Positions 10,023 through 20,184 of a DNA stretch of 64,000 nt are shown here, piece by piece (position 1 is the stretch's first letter; every line of letters starts with the position of its first letter). This DNA comes from Clostridium sp. GTDB taxonomy: Bacteria; Bacillota; Clostridia; Clostridiales; Clostridiaceae. Where the stretch lies: positions 1,489,958-1,553,957 of the forward strand of contig NZ_JAKVOI010000001.1 in the NCBI RefSeq assembly GCF_022482905.1, given 5' to 3'. The notes beneath the pieces were generated by a model. The model was not told the DNA's origin, searched no databases, and saw only the letters and a program-made list of their open reading frames with translations. The position numbers and the translations under genes were made by a program.

Positions 10023-10676
10023 TTAACTCCTCCTGATCGTAATAGATATCCCATCACCCATGGGTATAACAGAAGTTATAAATTTTTTGTCGTCAGATAT
10101 CATCTCTAGATATTTTCTCATTCTCTTGACTATCGTTATTTTTCTCCTGTCAATCAGTTCGTCGCATGCTATCATGCCCCTAAAAAGTACATTATCCGCC
10201 ACTATTATGCCATCCTTTTCAAGAAGTTCCAGACATTTAGGCAAAAAATGATTATAATGACCTTTTCCTGCATCTATAAATATAAGATCATACTTGCAGT
10301 CCAATTGTGAAATCTGCTCCATACAATCTCCTTCTATTACATCTATATTATTTTCCAGTCCACATTTCTCTATATTCTTCCTTGCAGTCCTGACCATATT
10401 GGCATCTCTTTCAATAGTAGTTATATGATGTCCTTTATTTTTGCAGCCAAGACTCATGAGAATTGAAGAATATCCTATGGCAGTACCTAATTCCAGTATT
10501 CTGTCAGGTTTCTTTATATCAATCAACAGTTCCAAAAATCTTGCAACCTCTCTTTGAACTATGGGAATCGAATTCTCCTCTGCATAATCCTCAAGATGTT
10601 TCAATATGCTGGAATGTTCTCCAATCAATGACCTTATGTAATCCTCTATATAGCCAACGCTAACACCTTTGCTCAT
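10023..10676 (-). CDS. trmR: tRNA 5-hydroxyuridine O-methyltransferase TrmR
   Basis: SAM-dependent O-methyltransferase of the catechol-OMT-like group (YrrM in Bacillus), which turns 5-hydroxyuridine into 5-methoxyuridine at tRNA position 34. The SAM-binding motif I is ILELGTAIGYSS, followed by TTIERD and DLIFIDAGKGHY, which carries metal-binding Asp. The ATG at 10676 has GGAGG five bases upstream and gives 217 residues, matching YrrM; the frame is open back to a TTG at 10694, which has no ribosome site. It sits 15 bases behind mltG and runs into trhP with one base between them, so the three are probably one operon. Confidence 0.88.
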   Translation of the reverse strand: MSKGVSVGYIEDYIRSLIGEHSSILKHLEDYAEENSIPIVQREVARFLELLIDIKKPDRILELGTAIGYSSILMSLGCKNKGHHITTIERDANMVRTARKNIEKCGLENNIDVIEGDCMEQISQLDCKYDLIFIDAGKGHYNHFLPKCLELLEKDGIIVADNVLFRGMIACDELIDRRKITIVKRMRKYLEMISDDKKFITSVIPMGDGISITIRRS

Positions 10677-10690
10677 TTCTTCCTCCAAAA

Positions 10691-11716
10691 TCAATCTCCC
10701 TGTGTAACTTTTTTAACTTCCAAAAATTTTTTCTCATCATCAGTAAAAAAATGTGTACCATCATTATTGGACACAAAATACAGATAGTTCGTGTTATCCG
10801 GATTTATGGCCGATTCAATACATCCCCTGCCGGGATTTGATATAGGCCCTTCTGGAAGTCCATTTACAATATAAGTGTTAAAAGGTGATTTAACCTCCAG
10901 ATCCTTATAATAAAGTTTGTCTTTGTGCACATTCAGGGCATAGAGTACTGTAGCGCATGACTGCAGTTTCATACCCTTTCTGAGTCTGTTGTAAAATACA
11001 GAAGCTGCCTTTGGCCTCTCATCAGGTTTTTCAACTTCCTTTTCTATAATGGATGCCATTGTCACTACCCTGTCCAATTCCTTGTTTGAAAATTCCTTGT
11101 TGTTCTCCTTTTCAATTTCCGACATAACCTGTGAAAATCTGTTCAACATTGTTTCTATTATAATATCTCCACTGGTTCCTTTCAAAAATTTATAAGTATC
11201 TGGAAACAAATACCCTTCCAGCACATATCTTCTCTTCATATCTGCAGTTATAAATTCAGGATATCTATAATTTCTACAACTCGACAAGAATTCCTTTCTG
11301 CCTATAATTCCCTTTTTATCAAGTTCTCCAGCTATATGTTCCACATCGTATCCTTCCGGTATTGTAACTTTAACAGGCCGATCATCCTTGATACCATCCT
11401 TTAAATAATCCACAAAACTATTCAATGTAATATCCCTTGAAAAAGAATACCCACCTGCTTTTGCTGACACATCTGCATAATTACGATTCAAATACCATTT
11501 CAGCAAGCTGTTCTTCCTGATAATATTGCTGTGTTCAAGCTCATCAACAACTTTATCTATATTCTTGTCCTTATCTACAGTAAAATTAATTCTACCACTG
11601 TTATTTTGAAGGGGATGAATTATCCCCTCATATTCATAATAAACCATGCCGACGATAAAAACAATTAAGGCAAAACCACAGATTAGAAAAATTCTTGTCA
11701 AATTATTTTTCAACAC
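10691..11716 (-). CDS. mltG: Endolytic murein transglycosylase MltG
   Basis: YceG-family enzyme that cleaves nascent glycan strands in the membrane and so limits their length. One N-terminal membrane helix (about residues 8-26), a LysM-like region, then the YceG domain with VTMASIIEKEVEKPDER holding the catalytic glutamate, and conserved LQSCATVLYAL, SPFNTY and GLPEGPISNPG. Start is uncertain between GTG at 11716 (six bases after AAAGGA) and TTG at 11713. It heads mltG-trmR-trhP, the same order as yrrL-yrrM-yrrN in B. subtilis. Confidence 0.93.
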   Translation of the reverse strand: MLKNNLTRIFLICGFALIVFIVGMVYYEYEGIIHPLQNNSGRINFTVDKDKNIDKVVDELEHSNIIRKNSLLKWYLNRNYADVSAKAGGYSFSRDITLNSFVDYLKDGIKDDRPVKVTIPEGYDVEHIAGELDKKGIIGRKEFLSSCRNYRYPEFITADMKRRYVLEGYLFPDTYKFLKGTSGDIIIETMLNRFSQVMSEIEKENNKEFSNKELDRVVTMASIIEKEVEKPDERPKAASVFYNRLRKGMKLQSCATVLYALNVHKDKLYYKDLEVKSPFNTYIVNGLPEGPISNPGRGCIESAINPDNTNYLYFVSNNDGTHFFTDDEKKFLEVKKVTQGD

Positions 11717-11728
11717 AAACAATCCTTT

Positions 11729-13552
11729 CTATTTTCTTCTCATGGCTTTCTTTCTCAGATCTGTCTTCAATATTTTCTTTCTCATCCTTATATTTTCAGG
11801 CGTAACCTCAACCAATTCATCAGATGCTATGAACTCAAGTGATTTTTCAAGACTCATAGGTGTAACAGGAACCAGCTTTAACGCTTCGTCTGCTCCAGAA
11901 GATCTTGTATTTGAAAGATGCTTTTTCTTGCATACATTTACCTCTATATCCTCAGGACGTGAACATTCTCCAGCTATCATTCCCTCATAGACTTCCACTC
12001 CCGGTCCTATAAAAAGCGTTCCCCTTTCCTGGGCATTGAACAGTCCGTATGTTATTGATGTACCAGGTTCAAATACCACAAGTGAACCCTTGGTCCTCTC
12101 AGATATATCACCCTTATACGGCTCATATCCATCAAGCACATGATTCATTATCCCATTACCTTTTGTATCGGTCATAAATTCACTTCTAAACCCGATAAGT
12201 CCTCTTGCAGGTACTCTAAATTCAAGCCTTGTATATCCATTAACTGCTGAAGTCATATTTACCATTTCAGCTTTTCTGGGACCAAGCTTCTCCATTACTA
12301 CTCCCATAAATTCTTCCGGAACATCTATTGTAAGATATTCAATAGGCTCCAGCTTGTGTCCATTTTCCTCCCTGAATATAACCGTCGGTTTTGAAACCTG
12401 AAATTCATAGCCTTCTCTTCTCATAGTCTCTATCAATATGGAAAGGTGAAGTTCACCTCTTCCGCTTACTTTAAAACAGTCCGGTGAATCTGTTTCTTCA
12501 ATTTTAAGAGAAACATTTGTCTCCAGTTCTTTAAAAAGTCTGTCTCTCAGATGTCGTGAAGTTACATATTCACCTTCCTTTCCTGCAAAGGGTGAATCAT
12601 TTGTCATAAAATACATGCTAAGTGTAGGTTCATCTATGTCTACAAAAGGAAGTGCCTCCGGATTGGATGTATCAGCTATGGTCTCACCTATATTTACATC
12701 CGGGATTCCAGATATGGCTACTATATCTCCAAGTTTGGCTTCATCCGTCTCCTCCTTTTTGAGGCCGGTATATACAAACAAGTTGGAAACTCTTACATTT
12801 TCTACACTTCCATCCCTCTTTATATGTGCAACCTGCTGATTTTTCTTTATAGTTCCCCTTGTTATTTTTCCTACTCCTATTCTCCCAACATATTCATTGT
12901 GATCTATTGTTGTAATAAGCATTTGAAAAGGCATATCCATGTATCCTTCGGGTGCAGGTACATTTTTAACTATTGTATCGAACAGCGGGTCCATATTAGT
13001 GGAATCGTCCCCGACATCCAATTTTGCGACTCCTGTTTTTGCAGAACAGTATACCACAGGGAAATCAAGCTGTTCGTCATTGGCTCCAAGTTCCACAAAC
13101 AGGTCAAACACTTCATCCAAAACCTCGTTTGGCCTTGCATTTGGCTTATCTATCTTATTTATGACAACTATCGGATTTAATTTTAATTCCAGTGCCTTTT
13201 TCAATACAAACTTTGTCTGAGGCATAGGTCCTTCATAGGCATCTACCAAAAGCAGAACGCTGTCTACCATCTCAAGCACACGCTCTACTTCGCCGCCAAA
13301 ATCAGCATGTCCCGGTGTATCTACAATATTTATCTTTATTCCATCATGCACAACGGAAGTATTTTTCGAAAGTATAGTTATACCTCTTTCTTTTTCAAGA
13401 GCATTTGAATCCATAACTCTTTCTTCAACTTTTTCATTTGCCCTAAACACATGACTTTGTTTAAGCAATGCATCAACCAATGTGGTTTTACCATGATCTA
13501 CATGCGCTATTATCGCCACATTTCTTATATCGTTTCTTGTAAATAAATTCAT
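11729..13552 (-). CDS. typA: Translational GTPase TypA/BipA
   Basis: Ribosome-associated GTPase of the elongation factor G type, linked in other bacteria to ribosome assembly at low temperature and to stress. G1 is AHVDHGKTT, G3 DTPGHADFGGEVERV, G4 NKIDKP and G5 SAKTG, followed by the beta-barrel, two EF-G-like domains (GRGELHLSILIETMRREGYEF) and the BipA-specific C-terminal domain ending in basic residues. 607 residues is the normal length. ATG start with GGAGG. Only 12 bases separate it from mltG, so read-through into that operon is likely. Confidence 0.97.
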   Translation of the reverse strand: MNLFTRNDIRNVAIIAHVDHGKTTLVDALLKQSHVFRANEKVEERVMDSNALEKERGITILSKNTSVVHDGIKINIVDTPGHADFGGEVERVLEMVDSVLLLVDAYEGPMPQTKFVLKKALELKLNPIVVINKIDKPNARPNEVLDEVFDLFVELGANDEQLDFPVVYCSAKTGVAKLDVGDDSTNMDPLFDTIVKNVPAPEGYMDMPFQMLITTIDHNEYVGRIGVGKITRGTIKKNQQVAHIKRDGSVENVRVSNLFVYTGLKKEETDEAKLGDIVAISGIPDVNIGETIADTSNPEALPFVDIDEPTLSMYFMTNDSPFAGKEGEYVTSRHLRDRLFKELETNVSLKIEETDSPDCFKVSGRGELHLSILIETMRREGYEFQVSKPTVIFREENGHKLEPIEYLTIDVPEEFMGVVMEKLGPRKAEMVNMTSAVNGYTRLEFRVPARGLIGFRSEFMTDTKGNGIMNHVLDGYEPYKGDISERTKGSLVVFEPGTSITYGLFNAQERGTLFIGPGVEVYEGMIAGECSRPEDIEVNVCKKKHLSNTRSSGADEALKLVPVTPMSLEKSLEFIASDELVEVTPENIRMRKKILKTDLRKKAMRRK

Positions 13553-13615
13553 TATTATTCCTCCAATTTATACTTAAACTCATCAAATGCATTAATTATG
13601 ATAAGCGCTCAAAAA

Positions 13616-13641
13616 AATTGGATACTTTTTAGTATCCAATT
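13616..13641 (-). terminator. Terminator after the ylbF-like gene
   Basis: Perfect 11-bp stem AATTGGATACT / AGTATCCAATT with a four-base loop, followed on the minus strand by seven T residues. It separates the ylbF-like gene from typA. The rest of 13553-13719 shows no other structure. Confidence 0.88.
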
Positions 13642-13719
13642 AAGTTAACATATCTATTTTAATATCATAGTCTAAAAAAGTCAACGTGCTTCAATCAGTT
13701 TTTGAAATTTTAACATCAG

Positions 13720-14079
13720 TTATCTCTTGTCTTTATTTATACCAAAGGAAAAATCAATACCTATGGCATCATTCAATATTTTCAATATATCCTGCCACAT
13801 AACAGTAAACTTCTGCTCCGACTGTATATATTCATTTACAGAAGAATTACCCATTATCACAGTTCCAATATCATTAAACCTTTTCCTTGTACCATCCGAT
13901 ATCTTACCATTTTTCATCTGTTCTGCATATGCATTCATCTGTATAGTTCTAAAATCATCCAGAACTTTTTTATTGGAATCACTATTCTCTATATCTTTGC
14001 TTGCCTTTCGCAGATTAATGACTTCCTCACAACTCTCAAGCTCTTTTGCGAACTCCCTTGCCTTGTCATATATACTCAT
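13720..14079 (-). CDS. YlbF/YmcA-family protein
   Basis: Small all-helical protein of the YlbF/YmcA group. In B. subtilis YlbF, YmcA and YaaT form an Fe-S-containing complex that guides RNase Y in mRNA maturation and affects Spo0A activation. Here the 119 residues are mostly predicted helix (AREFAKELESCEEVINLRKASKDIE, then LDDFRTIQMNAYAEQMKNG). One cysteine (C18) is present. ATG start, with AAAGGGGA 11 bases upstream. It lies 28 bases behind ribonuclease J, another RNA-decay gene. Which paralog it represents is unclear. Confidence 0.8.
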   Translation of the reverse strand: MSIYDKAREFAKELESCEEVINLRKASKDIENSDSNKKVLDDFRTIQMNAYAEQMKNGKISDGTRKRFNDIGTVIMGNSSVNEYIQSEQKFTVMWQDILKILNDAIGIDFSFGINKDKR

Positions 14080-14107
14080 TTCAAATTGAATCCCCTTTAT
14101 AAAAATT

Positions 14108-15775
14108 CTATATTTCCATAATTATAGGAAGTATCATAGGTTTTCTCTTGGTTTTTTCATATAGAAATGTTCTCAAAACTTCCTTGACGTTAGACTTAAT
14201 ATTTGCCCACTCTGTTATATGCTTTTCTTCACAATCTTTAAGCACATCACGTACAAGTTCTTTTGCTTCTTCCATGAGGTCTTCCGATTCTCTTACATAC
14301 ACAAAACCTCTTGAAATTATATCAGGCCCTGCAATAACACTTCCACTTTCCTTTTCAATAGTGACGACTACTGTAAGTATTCCATCCTGTGAAAGATGCT
14401 TTCTGTCCCTCAATACTATATTTCCTACATCTCCAACACCAAGGCCGTCTACAAATACCTGACCTGAAACCACGGTACCATTTTTCCTTATAGAATCCCT
14501 TGAAAGTTCTACTACATCACCATTATCTGCTATAAGTATATGCTTTGAAGGCATACCAAGCTTCATTGCCAAATCTGCATGCTGTTTCAAATGTCTGTAT
14601 TCACCATGAACCGGCATAAAGAATTTTGGCTTTACCAGTGTATGCATGAGTTTCAATTCTTCCTGGCAGGCATGACCTGAAACGTGTACATCTGCAAGCG
14701 CCTCATATATAACTTCTGCACCTTTTTTAAACAGCTGATTTATAACTCCGGATATCAATTTTTCATTTCCCGGTATTGCACTTGCTGAAATTATTATCCT
14801 GTCGCCAGGTATTATATTTACCTTTTTATGCTCGGAAGCCGCCATCCTTGAAAGTGCAGACATTGGTTCTCCTTGTGTACCCGTGGTTATTATTACCAAC
14901 CTGTCATTTGGATATCTGTTTATAGCGTCTATACTTATAATCGTATTCTTGTCTGCCTCAATATATCCAAGATTTACGGCTACCTCCATTATATTTTCCA
15001 TGCTTCTTCCAGATATGGCAACTTTTCTATTATACATCTGTGCTGCTGTTATTATCTGCTGTATCCTGTGTATATTAGAAGCAAAGGTTGCCACTATTAT
15101 TCTATTTTTAGCACTTGCAAAGTACTTCTGAAAAGTTTCCCCAACAGTACTTTCGGACATTGTATATCCGGGTCTTTCAACATTTGTACTATCTGCCAGC
15201 ATAAGAAGCACACCTTTTTTGCCGAGTTCGGCAAACCTTGCTAAATCAATCGGACTTCCATCAATGGGAGTATAATCCACTTTGAAATCTCCTGTATGAA
15301 GTATTACTCCAATGGGGGTGTGTACTGCTATAGCAGTTGAGTCAGCAATACTATGGCTGGTTCTTATGAACTCAACTGACATATTATTAAGCTTTATAAT
15401 ATCCTTTGGTTTTACAGTAATGAGTTTAACCTTATCCGAAAGTCTATGCTCCTTCAATTTTGTCTCAACTATGCCAAGAGTCAATTTTGTACCATATACA
15501 GGTATATTCACCTCCTTAAGTACATATGGAAGAGCTCCTATATGGTCCTCATGACCGTGGGTGAGAAACACACCTCTCACTCTGTCAATATTCTTTTTAA
15601 TATAAGTGATATCGGGTATGACTAAATCTATTCCCAGCATCTCTTCATCCGGAAATTTAAGTCCACAGTCAATTATTATGATGTCATTCTTGTATTCTAT
15701 GGCTGTCATATTCTTCCCTATTTCACCTAATCCACCTAGTGGAATAATTTTTACCTTATCTTTTTCTTTACGCAA
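14108..15775 (-). CDS. rnjA: Ribonuclease J
   Basis: Metallo-beta-lactamase and beta-CASP nuclease with 5'-to-3' exonuclease and endonuclease activity, central to mRNA turnover. IIPLGGLGEIGKN opens the protein, the zinc ligands lie in THGHEDHIGALPYV, and HTGDFKVD, SGRSMENIMEVA and HVSGHACQEELKLM are the later metal and beta-CASP motifs. The C-terminal domain (DGILTVVVTIEK onward) drives dimerisation. 555 residues, standard. TTG start five bases after GGAGGA. Lies just behind fur, whose stop is 21 bases upstream. Confidence 0.96.
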   Translation of the reverse strand: MRKEKDKVKIIPLGGLGEIGKNMTAIEYKNDIIIIDCGLKFPDEEMLGIDLVIPDITYIKKNIDRVRGVFLTHGHEDHIGALPYVLKEVNIPVYGTKLTLGIVETKLKEHRLSDKVKLITVKPKDIIKLNNMSVEFIRTSHSIADSTAIAVHTPIGVILHTGDFKVDYTPIDGSPIDLARFAELGKKGVLLMLADSTNVERPGYTMSESTVGETFQKYFASAKNRIIVATFASNIHRIQQIITAAQMYNRKVAISGRSMENIMEVAVNLGYIEADKNTIISIDAINRYPNDRLVIITTGTQGEPMSALSRMAASEHKKVNIIPGDRIIISASAIPGNEKLISGVINQLFKKGAEVIYEALADVHVSGHACQEELKLMHTLVKPKFFMPVHGEYRHLKQHADLAMKLGMPSKHILIADNGDVVELSRDSIRKNGTVVSGQVFVDGLGVGDVGNIVLRDRKHLSQDGILTVVVTIEKESGSVIAGPDIISRGFVYVRESEDLMEEAKELVRDVLKDCEEKHITEWANIKSNVKEVLRTFLYEKTKRKPMILPIIMEI

Positions 15776-15796
15776 AAAAATCCTCCTTTCCTCTAT

Positions 15797-16270
15797 TTAT
15801 CCTTTTTCTTCTTTTTCTGATTTCTTTAAACAATCACTGCATATTCCGTAAAACTTTAGACTATGATTTAAAATTTTAAAATTATATTTACTCTCTATTT
15901 GTGATTCCAGACCTTCCAGAAGATGATCCGGAACTTCAATTATCTTTGAACACTTCGTACAGATAAGATGATGATGATGATGTATTTCCTTTTCATGAAC
16001 TATTTCATACCTGCCACATCCATCGTCTAAATCCAACTTACATATGACACCTATATCCTCCAGCAATTGGACTGTTCTATAAACTGTTGCCAGTCCTATT
16101 TCAGGACAGTCTTTTTTCACCATGTCATATATCTGCTCTGTTGTCAAATGTCTACCTTCATTTCTTATTATTATATCAACTATAGCCCGTCTCTGCGGCG
16201 TAAGTTTATACCCCTTTTCCTTTAAACTGTTTTTCAATCTTTCTATTTCACCAGATGAAAGTCTTGACAT
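15797..16270 (-). CDS. fur: Fur-family metal-dependent repressor
   Basis: Winged-helix metalloregulator. The DNA-binding half has KLTPQRRAIVDII and GLATVYRTVQLLEDIGVI; the C-terminal half has IHHHHHLICTKCSKI with regulatory-site histidines and the first structural zinc CxxC, then YGICSDCLKK with the second. A Fur identity fits better than PerR or Zur because of the poly-histidine stretch, but this cannot be settled by sequence alone. ATG start with GAGG upstream. It sits downstream of the alaS-ireB-ruvX-DUF1292 run, a common Firmicutes order. Confidence 0.85.
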   Translation of the reverse strand: MSRLSSGEIERLKNSLKEKGYKLTPQRRAIVDIIIRNEGRHLTTEQIYDMVKKDCPEIGLATVYRTVQLLEDIGVICKLDLDDGCGRYEIVHEKEIHHHHHLICTKCSKIIEVPDHLLEGLESQIESKYNFKILNHSLKFYGICSDCLKKSEKEEKG

Positions 16271-16355
16271 TATAATACCTCATTTCAACTATAATTTTAT
16301 AGGTTAACTACATCTTAGTTTGATGCTCAAAAAGATAATAGTCAATTGAAAATCA

Positions 16356-16412
16356 ATTAATATCAAAATTAAAAGCTATGATGAAATCATAGCTTTTAAT
16401 TTTGATATTAAT
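16356..16412 (-). terminator. 27-bp perfect inverted repeat after the DUF1292 gene
   Basis: Arms 16356-16382 and 16386-16412 match perfectly over 27 bp around a three-base loop. It follows the DUF1292 stop by 17 bases and ends in ATTAATTGATTTTC on the minus strand, so the U-tract is poor. It most likely ends or attenuates transcription between the alaS run and fur; it is unusually long for a terminator. Confidence 0.65.
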
Positions 16413-16429
16413 ACCTTGTAAAAATTATA

Positions 16430-16687
16430 CTATATATCATCTTCAAAAAGCATCTCATATGCACTAACTACATCGGAAAATTCACTATCATCTTCCACAG
16501 TACTAAGTACACTATTTCCGTTTTCATCTTCATCTATTCTAAGAGCTATTGCTTCTTCATTATTGCCATCATGTGGGATTGCAATTATATATTCTCTGTC
16601 TTCTATGTCAAATTTAGTAACAAGTTCGAATTTTACTTTATTTCCATTTTCGTCTTCAAGGACTATATCCTTCAAATCATTTTCCAT
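16430..16687 (-). CDS. DUF1292 (YrzB-type) small acidic protein
   Basis: 85-residue acidic protein of the DUF1292 family (YrzB in Bacillus). It begins DIVLEDENGNKVKFELVTKFDIEDREYIIAI and ends in a strongly acidic tail. No enzyme motif is present and the function is unknown. The family nearly always lies with alaS, ireB and ruvX, as here: ruvX stops 44 bases upstream. ATG start, GGAG ten bases before it. Confidence 0.85.
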   Translation of the reverse strand: MENDLKDIVLEDENGNKVKFELVTKFDIEDREYIIAIPHDGNNEEAIALRIDEDENGNSVLSTVEDDSEFSDVVSAYEMLFEDDI

Positions 16688-16731
16688 AAAGGCACAACTC
16701 CGTTTTTTACAAAATTCATTTTTATAGAAGA

Positions 16732-17148
16732 TTACTTTTTATAAATGCTGTCCAAATATCCCTGTAATATATATGTAGATGCTATTTTATCCACTAGCTT
16801 TTTTCTCTTCCTTCTGGACATGTCCGCCTCAAGCATAGCTCTGTTGGCCGCTACCGTAGTCAATCTTTCATCCCACATCTTTATTGGAATATCTATTTTC
16901 CCTTTTATAAGATTACAAAATTCAATTACTTTTTCACTTTGGGGGCCAAGAGTACCGTTCATATTCTTTGGAAGCCCCGACACAATCAATTCTATATTAT
17001 AACTATTACATATTTTTGTCAATTGTTCTATATCTTCATCTGAATTTTTTCTTCTTATAGTTGTAATTCCCTGGGCTGTGATCCTAAGTGGGTCGCTTAC
17101 CGACACTCCTATAGTCCTATCTCCAATATCCAGGCCCAATATTCTCAT
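16732..17148 (-). CDS. ruvX: RuvX/YqgF-family RNase H-fold nuclease
   Basis: RNase H-like nuclease, called putative Holliday junction resolvase and linked in E. coli to pre-16S rRNA processing. [20 protein letters not shown] carries the first catalytic Asp; [13 protein letters not shown] and WDERLTT are the next family motifs (Glu in DERLTT), and [14 protein letters not shown] supplies the last Asp. The ATG at 17148 is seven bases behind AGGAG and gives 138 residues, as in Bacillus YrrK; the ATG two codons earlier is too close to the ribosome site. Confidence 0.92.
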   Translation of the reverse strand: MRILGLDIGDRTIGVSVSDPLRITAQGITTIRRKNSDEDIEQLTKICNSYNIELIVSGLPKNMNGTLGPQSEKVIEFCNLIKGKIDIPIKMWDERLTTVAANRAMLEADMSRRKRKKLVDKIASTYILQGYLDSIYKK

Positions 17149-17180
17149 CTGCATTCTCCTAAATAAAATATTATATAAAT

Positions 17181-17204
17181 AAAAGTGCCTTAGAGGCCAC
17201 TTTT
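17181..17204 (-). terminator. Hairpin between ireB and ruvX
   Basis: AAAAGTGCC / GGCCACTTTT with a short loop, overlapping the ireB stop and followed by ATTTATAT on the minus strand. It lies inside an otherwise co-directional operon, so it may be a weak attenuator or an mRNA 3' end. Confidence 0.55.
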
Positions 17205-17454
17205 ATTTTATATTCAAATAAGCCTTCAATACTTCTTCAAGTATTTCATCTCTCTCAAGCTTCTTAATCAAAGATCTTGCACCATTATAATTGGTTATAT
17301 AGGTTGGATCATCGGAAATCAAATATCCAACAAGCTGGTTTACCGGATTATATCCCTTTTTAATTAGCGAATCATAGACTTCAGTCAATATTTCTTTCGT
17401 AAGAACCTTTTTACTTTCAGATATATCAAACTGAATAGTATTGTCTTCACTCAT
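17203..17454 (-). CDS. ireB: IreB-family regulatory phosphoprotein
   Basis: UPF0297/IreB protein of 83 residues. In Enterococcus faecalis IreB is phosphorylated by the PASTA kinase IreK and lowers cephalosporin resistance. The threonine-rich start is present (NTIQFDISESKKVLTKEILTEVYDSL), followed by the conserved KGYNPVNQLVGYLISDDPTYITNYNGAR block. ATG start after GGGGTGA. Lies between alaS and ruvX, its usual site. Confidence 0.92.
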   Translation of the reverse strand: MSEDNTIQFDISESKKVLTKEILTEVYDSLIKKGYNPVNQLVGYLISDDPTYITNYNGARSLIKKLERDEILEEVLKAYLNIK

Positions 17455-17516
17455 TTATATCACCCCGCTAACAATTGTAATACTTATATTATAGAACATA
17501 TTTTATAAAATGTATA

Positions 17517-20156
17517 CTACTTGACTATGTTTTCCACAATTGACAGTGAACTGCCTACAGCTTCTTCCAGTTTATCCGGCAATTTTCCACCTGCCTGCGC
17601 CATGTCAGGTCTTCCGCCGCCACCGCCGCCGCACAAAGCTGCTACTTCTTTTATTATTTTTCCACAGTGGACTCCTTTCTTTACTGCAGCCTTGGATGCC
17701 ATAGCAATCAGCTTCACTTTTCCATCAACATTGCTTCCCAAAACCACAACTGTTTTTTCATTCCTATCTCTTATCTTGTCTGCCAGATTCCTCAGTGCAT
17801 CTCCGTCAACGTCCTTCAATACTCCAGTATATATCTTAATATCACCTATGCTCTTTTCACTCTTTATTATTGCATCTTCAGAATCTCCTGCGAGTTTCAG
17901 CTTCAGATTATTTATTTCCCTTTCCCTATCCTTCAGCCCGGCTGCAATATTATCTATCTTGTGGATTATTTCCTTATCGGAGCATTTGAGCATGCTCGAT
18001 ATATTTCTTAGTATATCATCTTTTTCCTGGATATATTCAAGGGCATATTTTCCTGTAACTGCCTCTATTCTTCTTATACCCGCAGCTATTCCCGTTTCAT
18101 ACACTATTTTGAAAAGTCCTATTTCCCCTGAATTTGTGGCATGAGTTCCTCCACAGAGTTCTCTACTGAAATCTCCTACCGAAACAACTCTTACTTTATC
18201 TTCATATTTACTGTCAAACAGTGCAACAGCACCACTTTGCTTTGCCTCTTCCAGATTCATTATTTCCGTTTTGACATCTGATGCACTCATTACAACCTCA
18301 TTAACCATTTTCTCTATTTTAACAAGCTGCTCATGGTTTACAGACTCAAAGTGATTAAAATCAAATCTCAATCTTCTGTCATCAACATAGGAACCCGACT
18401 GATGAACATGTTTCCCAAGTACTCTTCTAAGTGCCTCATCAAGAATGTGGGTTGCGGTATGATTCTTTCTTATATTGTCCCTTCTAGTCTTATCTACATT
18501 TAAATTAACCCTGCCATTCACACGGACCTCACCTGATAGTACATTTACAAAATGGAGTATTTTCCCTGCCACATTGTTTTTACAATCCAGAACTTCACAT
18601 TTGAATCCATCACTGTATATTATTCCCCTGTCTCCTACCTGTCCTCCCATTTCTGCATAGAAAGGAGTAGCTTCGGTTACTATTACACCTCTATCTCCCT
18701 TTTTTAGACTTTCTACCAGTTTTTCGTCTTTTACGAGGACACTTATGTTCGATTCCAGGCTTAAAGTATCATATCCCTCGAATTTCGTATTGATATCAAG
18801 AGGTATTTTATCTAAAATGGTGTCATCTGCTCCCATATAATTTGTATGTTCCCTTGCAGATCTTGCCCTTTCCTTCTGCTTTTCCATCTCTCTCTGAAAA
18901 GTTTTCAGAACTACAGTCATATTATTTTTTTCGAGTATTTCCTTTGTAAGCTCTATCGGAAACCCATAGGTATCATACAGCTTAAAGGCCTTTTCACCTG
19001 AAAGTTCCCTTATTTTGTCCTTTTTCATATCATCTATGAAAGAGTTCAGTATGGTCATTCCGCTGTCTATTGTTTCATTGAATCTCTCTTCTTCAATTCT
19101 TATAATTTTCTCAATATAGTCCTGTTTGCCTTTCAATTCAGGATATCCTTTAATTGAGTTCCGTACTACTGCATCAACCAGTTTCCACAAAAAGGTTCTG
19201 TCTATATTCAAAGCCCTGCCGTGCACGGCAGCTCTTCTGAGAAGCCTTCTCAAAACATATCCCCTCCCTTCGTTTGACGGCAGTATTTCATCACTTATCA
19301 TAAAAGCAATGCTCCTTATGTGATCGGTTATTACCCTCAACGATACATCGCTGTCACCATCTTTTCCATAATCGATATTTGCAATTCTGCACACTTCATT
19401 CAATATATTCCATATTGTATCCACTTCAAATATACTGTCCTTTCCCTGCATTACCGTTGCCATTCTTTCAAGTCCCATTCCTGTATCTATATTGGGGTTG
19501 GGCAGTTTATTGTATTTTCCACTCTCATCCTTGTCAAATTGTGTAAAAACAAGGTTCCATAATTCAACTATCTTGTCTTCATCTCCTGCTTTTACAAATT
19601 CTTGGGAACTGTTTATATTTAATCCGACCTTGTCAAAGTGAATTTCAGAACATGGTCCGCATGGTCCTTCTCCGTGTTCCCAGAAATTATCCTCTTTGCC
19701 AAGTCTGAATATTCTGGATGGATCCATATCTGTTTTCTTTGTCCATATGTCATAAGCTTCATCATCATCCAGATAAATGGTAACATACAGTCTGTCTTTA
19801 GGCAGCTTCATAACCTCTGTTACAAACTCCCATGCCCACGGTATTACCTCGGATTTAAAATAATCTCCAAAAGAAAAATTACCCAGCATTTCAAAAAATG
19901 TACCGTGTCTCGAAGTCTTTCCTACATTTTCAATATCGCCAGTTCTTATACATTTCTGACATGTTGTAACCCTTCTTCGAGGTGGGACCTGAAGCCCGGT
20001 AAAATACGGCTTGAGAGGTGCCATTCCTGCATTTATGAGAAGAAGGCTCTTGTCATGATTGGGAACAAGAGAAAAACTCGGCAGTCTCAAATGTCCCTTG
20101 CCTTCAAAAAAATTCAAATACATTTCTCTTATTTCATTCAATCCTAAATTTTTCAT
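17517..20156 (-). CDS. alaS: Alanyl-tRNA synthetase
   Basis: Charges tRNA-Ala. Class II catalytic core at the N-terminus ([19 protein letters not shown], then [19 protein letters not shown]), editing domain with [12 protein letters not shown] and [13 protein letters not shown] zinc ligands, and the C-terminal DHHA1/C-Ala domain with [16 protein letters not shown]. The start at 20156 is the conserved [17 protein letters not shown], behind AAGGAGAG; the 20 further in-frame codons upstream are leader. 879 residues is standard. Expression is controlled by the T-box leader upstream (20185-20405). Confidence 0.98.
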   Translation of the reverse strand: MKNLGLNEIREMYLNFFEGKGHLRLPSFSLVPNHDKSLLLINAGMAPLKPYFTGLQVPPRRRVTTCQKCIRTGDIENVGKTSRHGTFFEMLGNFSFGDYFKSEVIPWAWEFVTEVMKLPKDRLYVTIYLDDDEAYDIWTKKTDMDPSRIFRLGKEDNFWEHGEGPCGPCSEIHFDKVGLNINSSQEFVKAGDEDKIVELWNLVFTQFDKDESGKYNKLPNPNIDTGMGLERMATVMQGKDSIFEVDTIWNILNEVCRIANIDYGKDGDSDVSLRVITDHIRSIAFMISDEILPSNEGRGYVLRRLLRRAAVHGRALNIDRTFLWKLVDAVVRNSIKGYPELKGKQDYIEKIIRIEEERFNETIDSGMTILNSFIDDMKKDKIRELSGEKAFKLYDTYGFPIELTKEILEKNNMTVVLKTFQREMEKQKERARSAREHTNYMGADDTILDKIPLDINTKFEGYDTLSLESNISVLVKDEKLVESLKKGDRGVIVTEATPFYAEMGGQVGDRGIIYSDGFKCEVLDCKNNVAGKILHFVNVLSGEVRVNGRVNLNVDKTRRDNIRKNHTATHILDEALRRVLGKHVHQSGSYVDDRRLRFDFNHFESVNHEQLVKIEKMVNEVVMSASDVKTEIMNLEEAKQSGAVALFDSKYEDKVRVVSVGDFSRELCGGTHATNSGEIGLFKIVYETGIAAGIRRIEAVTGKYALEYIQEKDDILRNISSMLKCSDKEIIHKIDNIAAGLKDREREINNLKLKLAGDSEDAIIKSEKSIGDIKIYTGVLKDVDGDALRNLADKIRDRNEKTVVVLGSNVDGKVKLIAMASKAAVKKGVHCGKIIKEVAALCGGGGGGRPDMAQAGGKLPDKLEEAVGSSLSIVENIVK

Positions 20157-20184
20157 TATATGTATCTCTCCTTTTCTTGTTAAA

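Noticed and set aside
17521-18144. 207-codon open frame on the plus strand
   Set aside because: Antisense to the alaS C-terminal domain; it is rich in Ser, Pro and Phe as expected from reversed coding, has no ribosome site, and alaS is certain.
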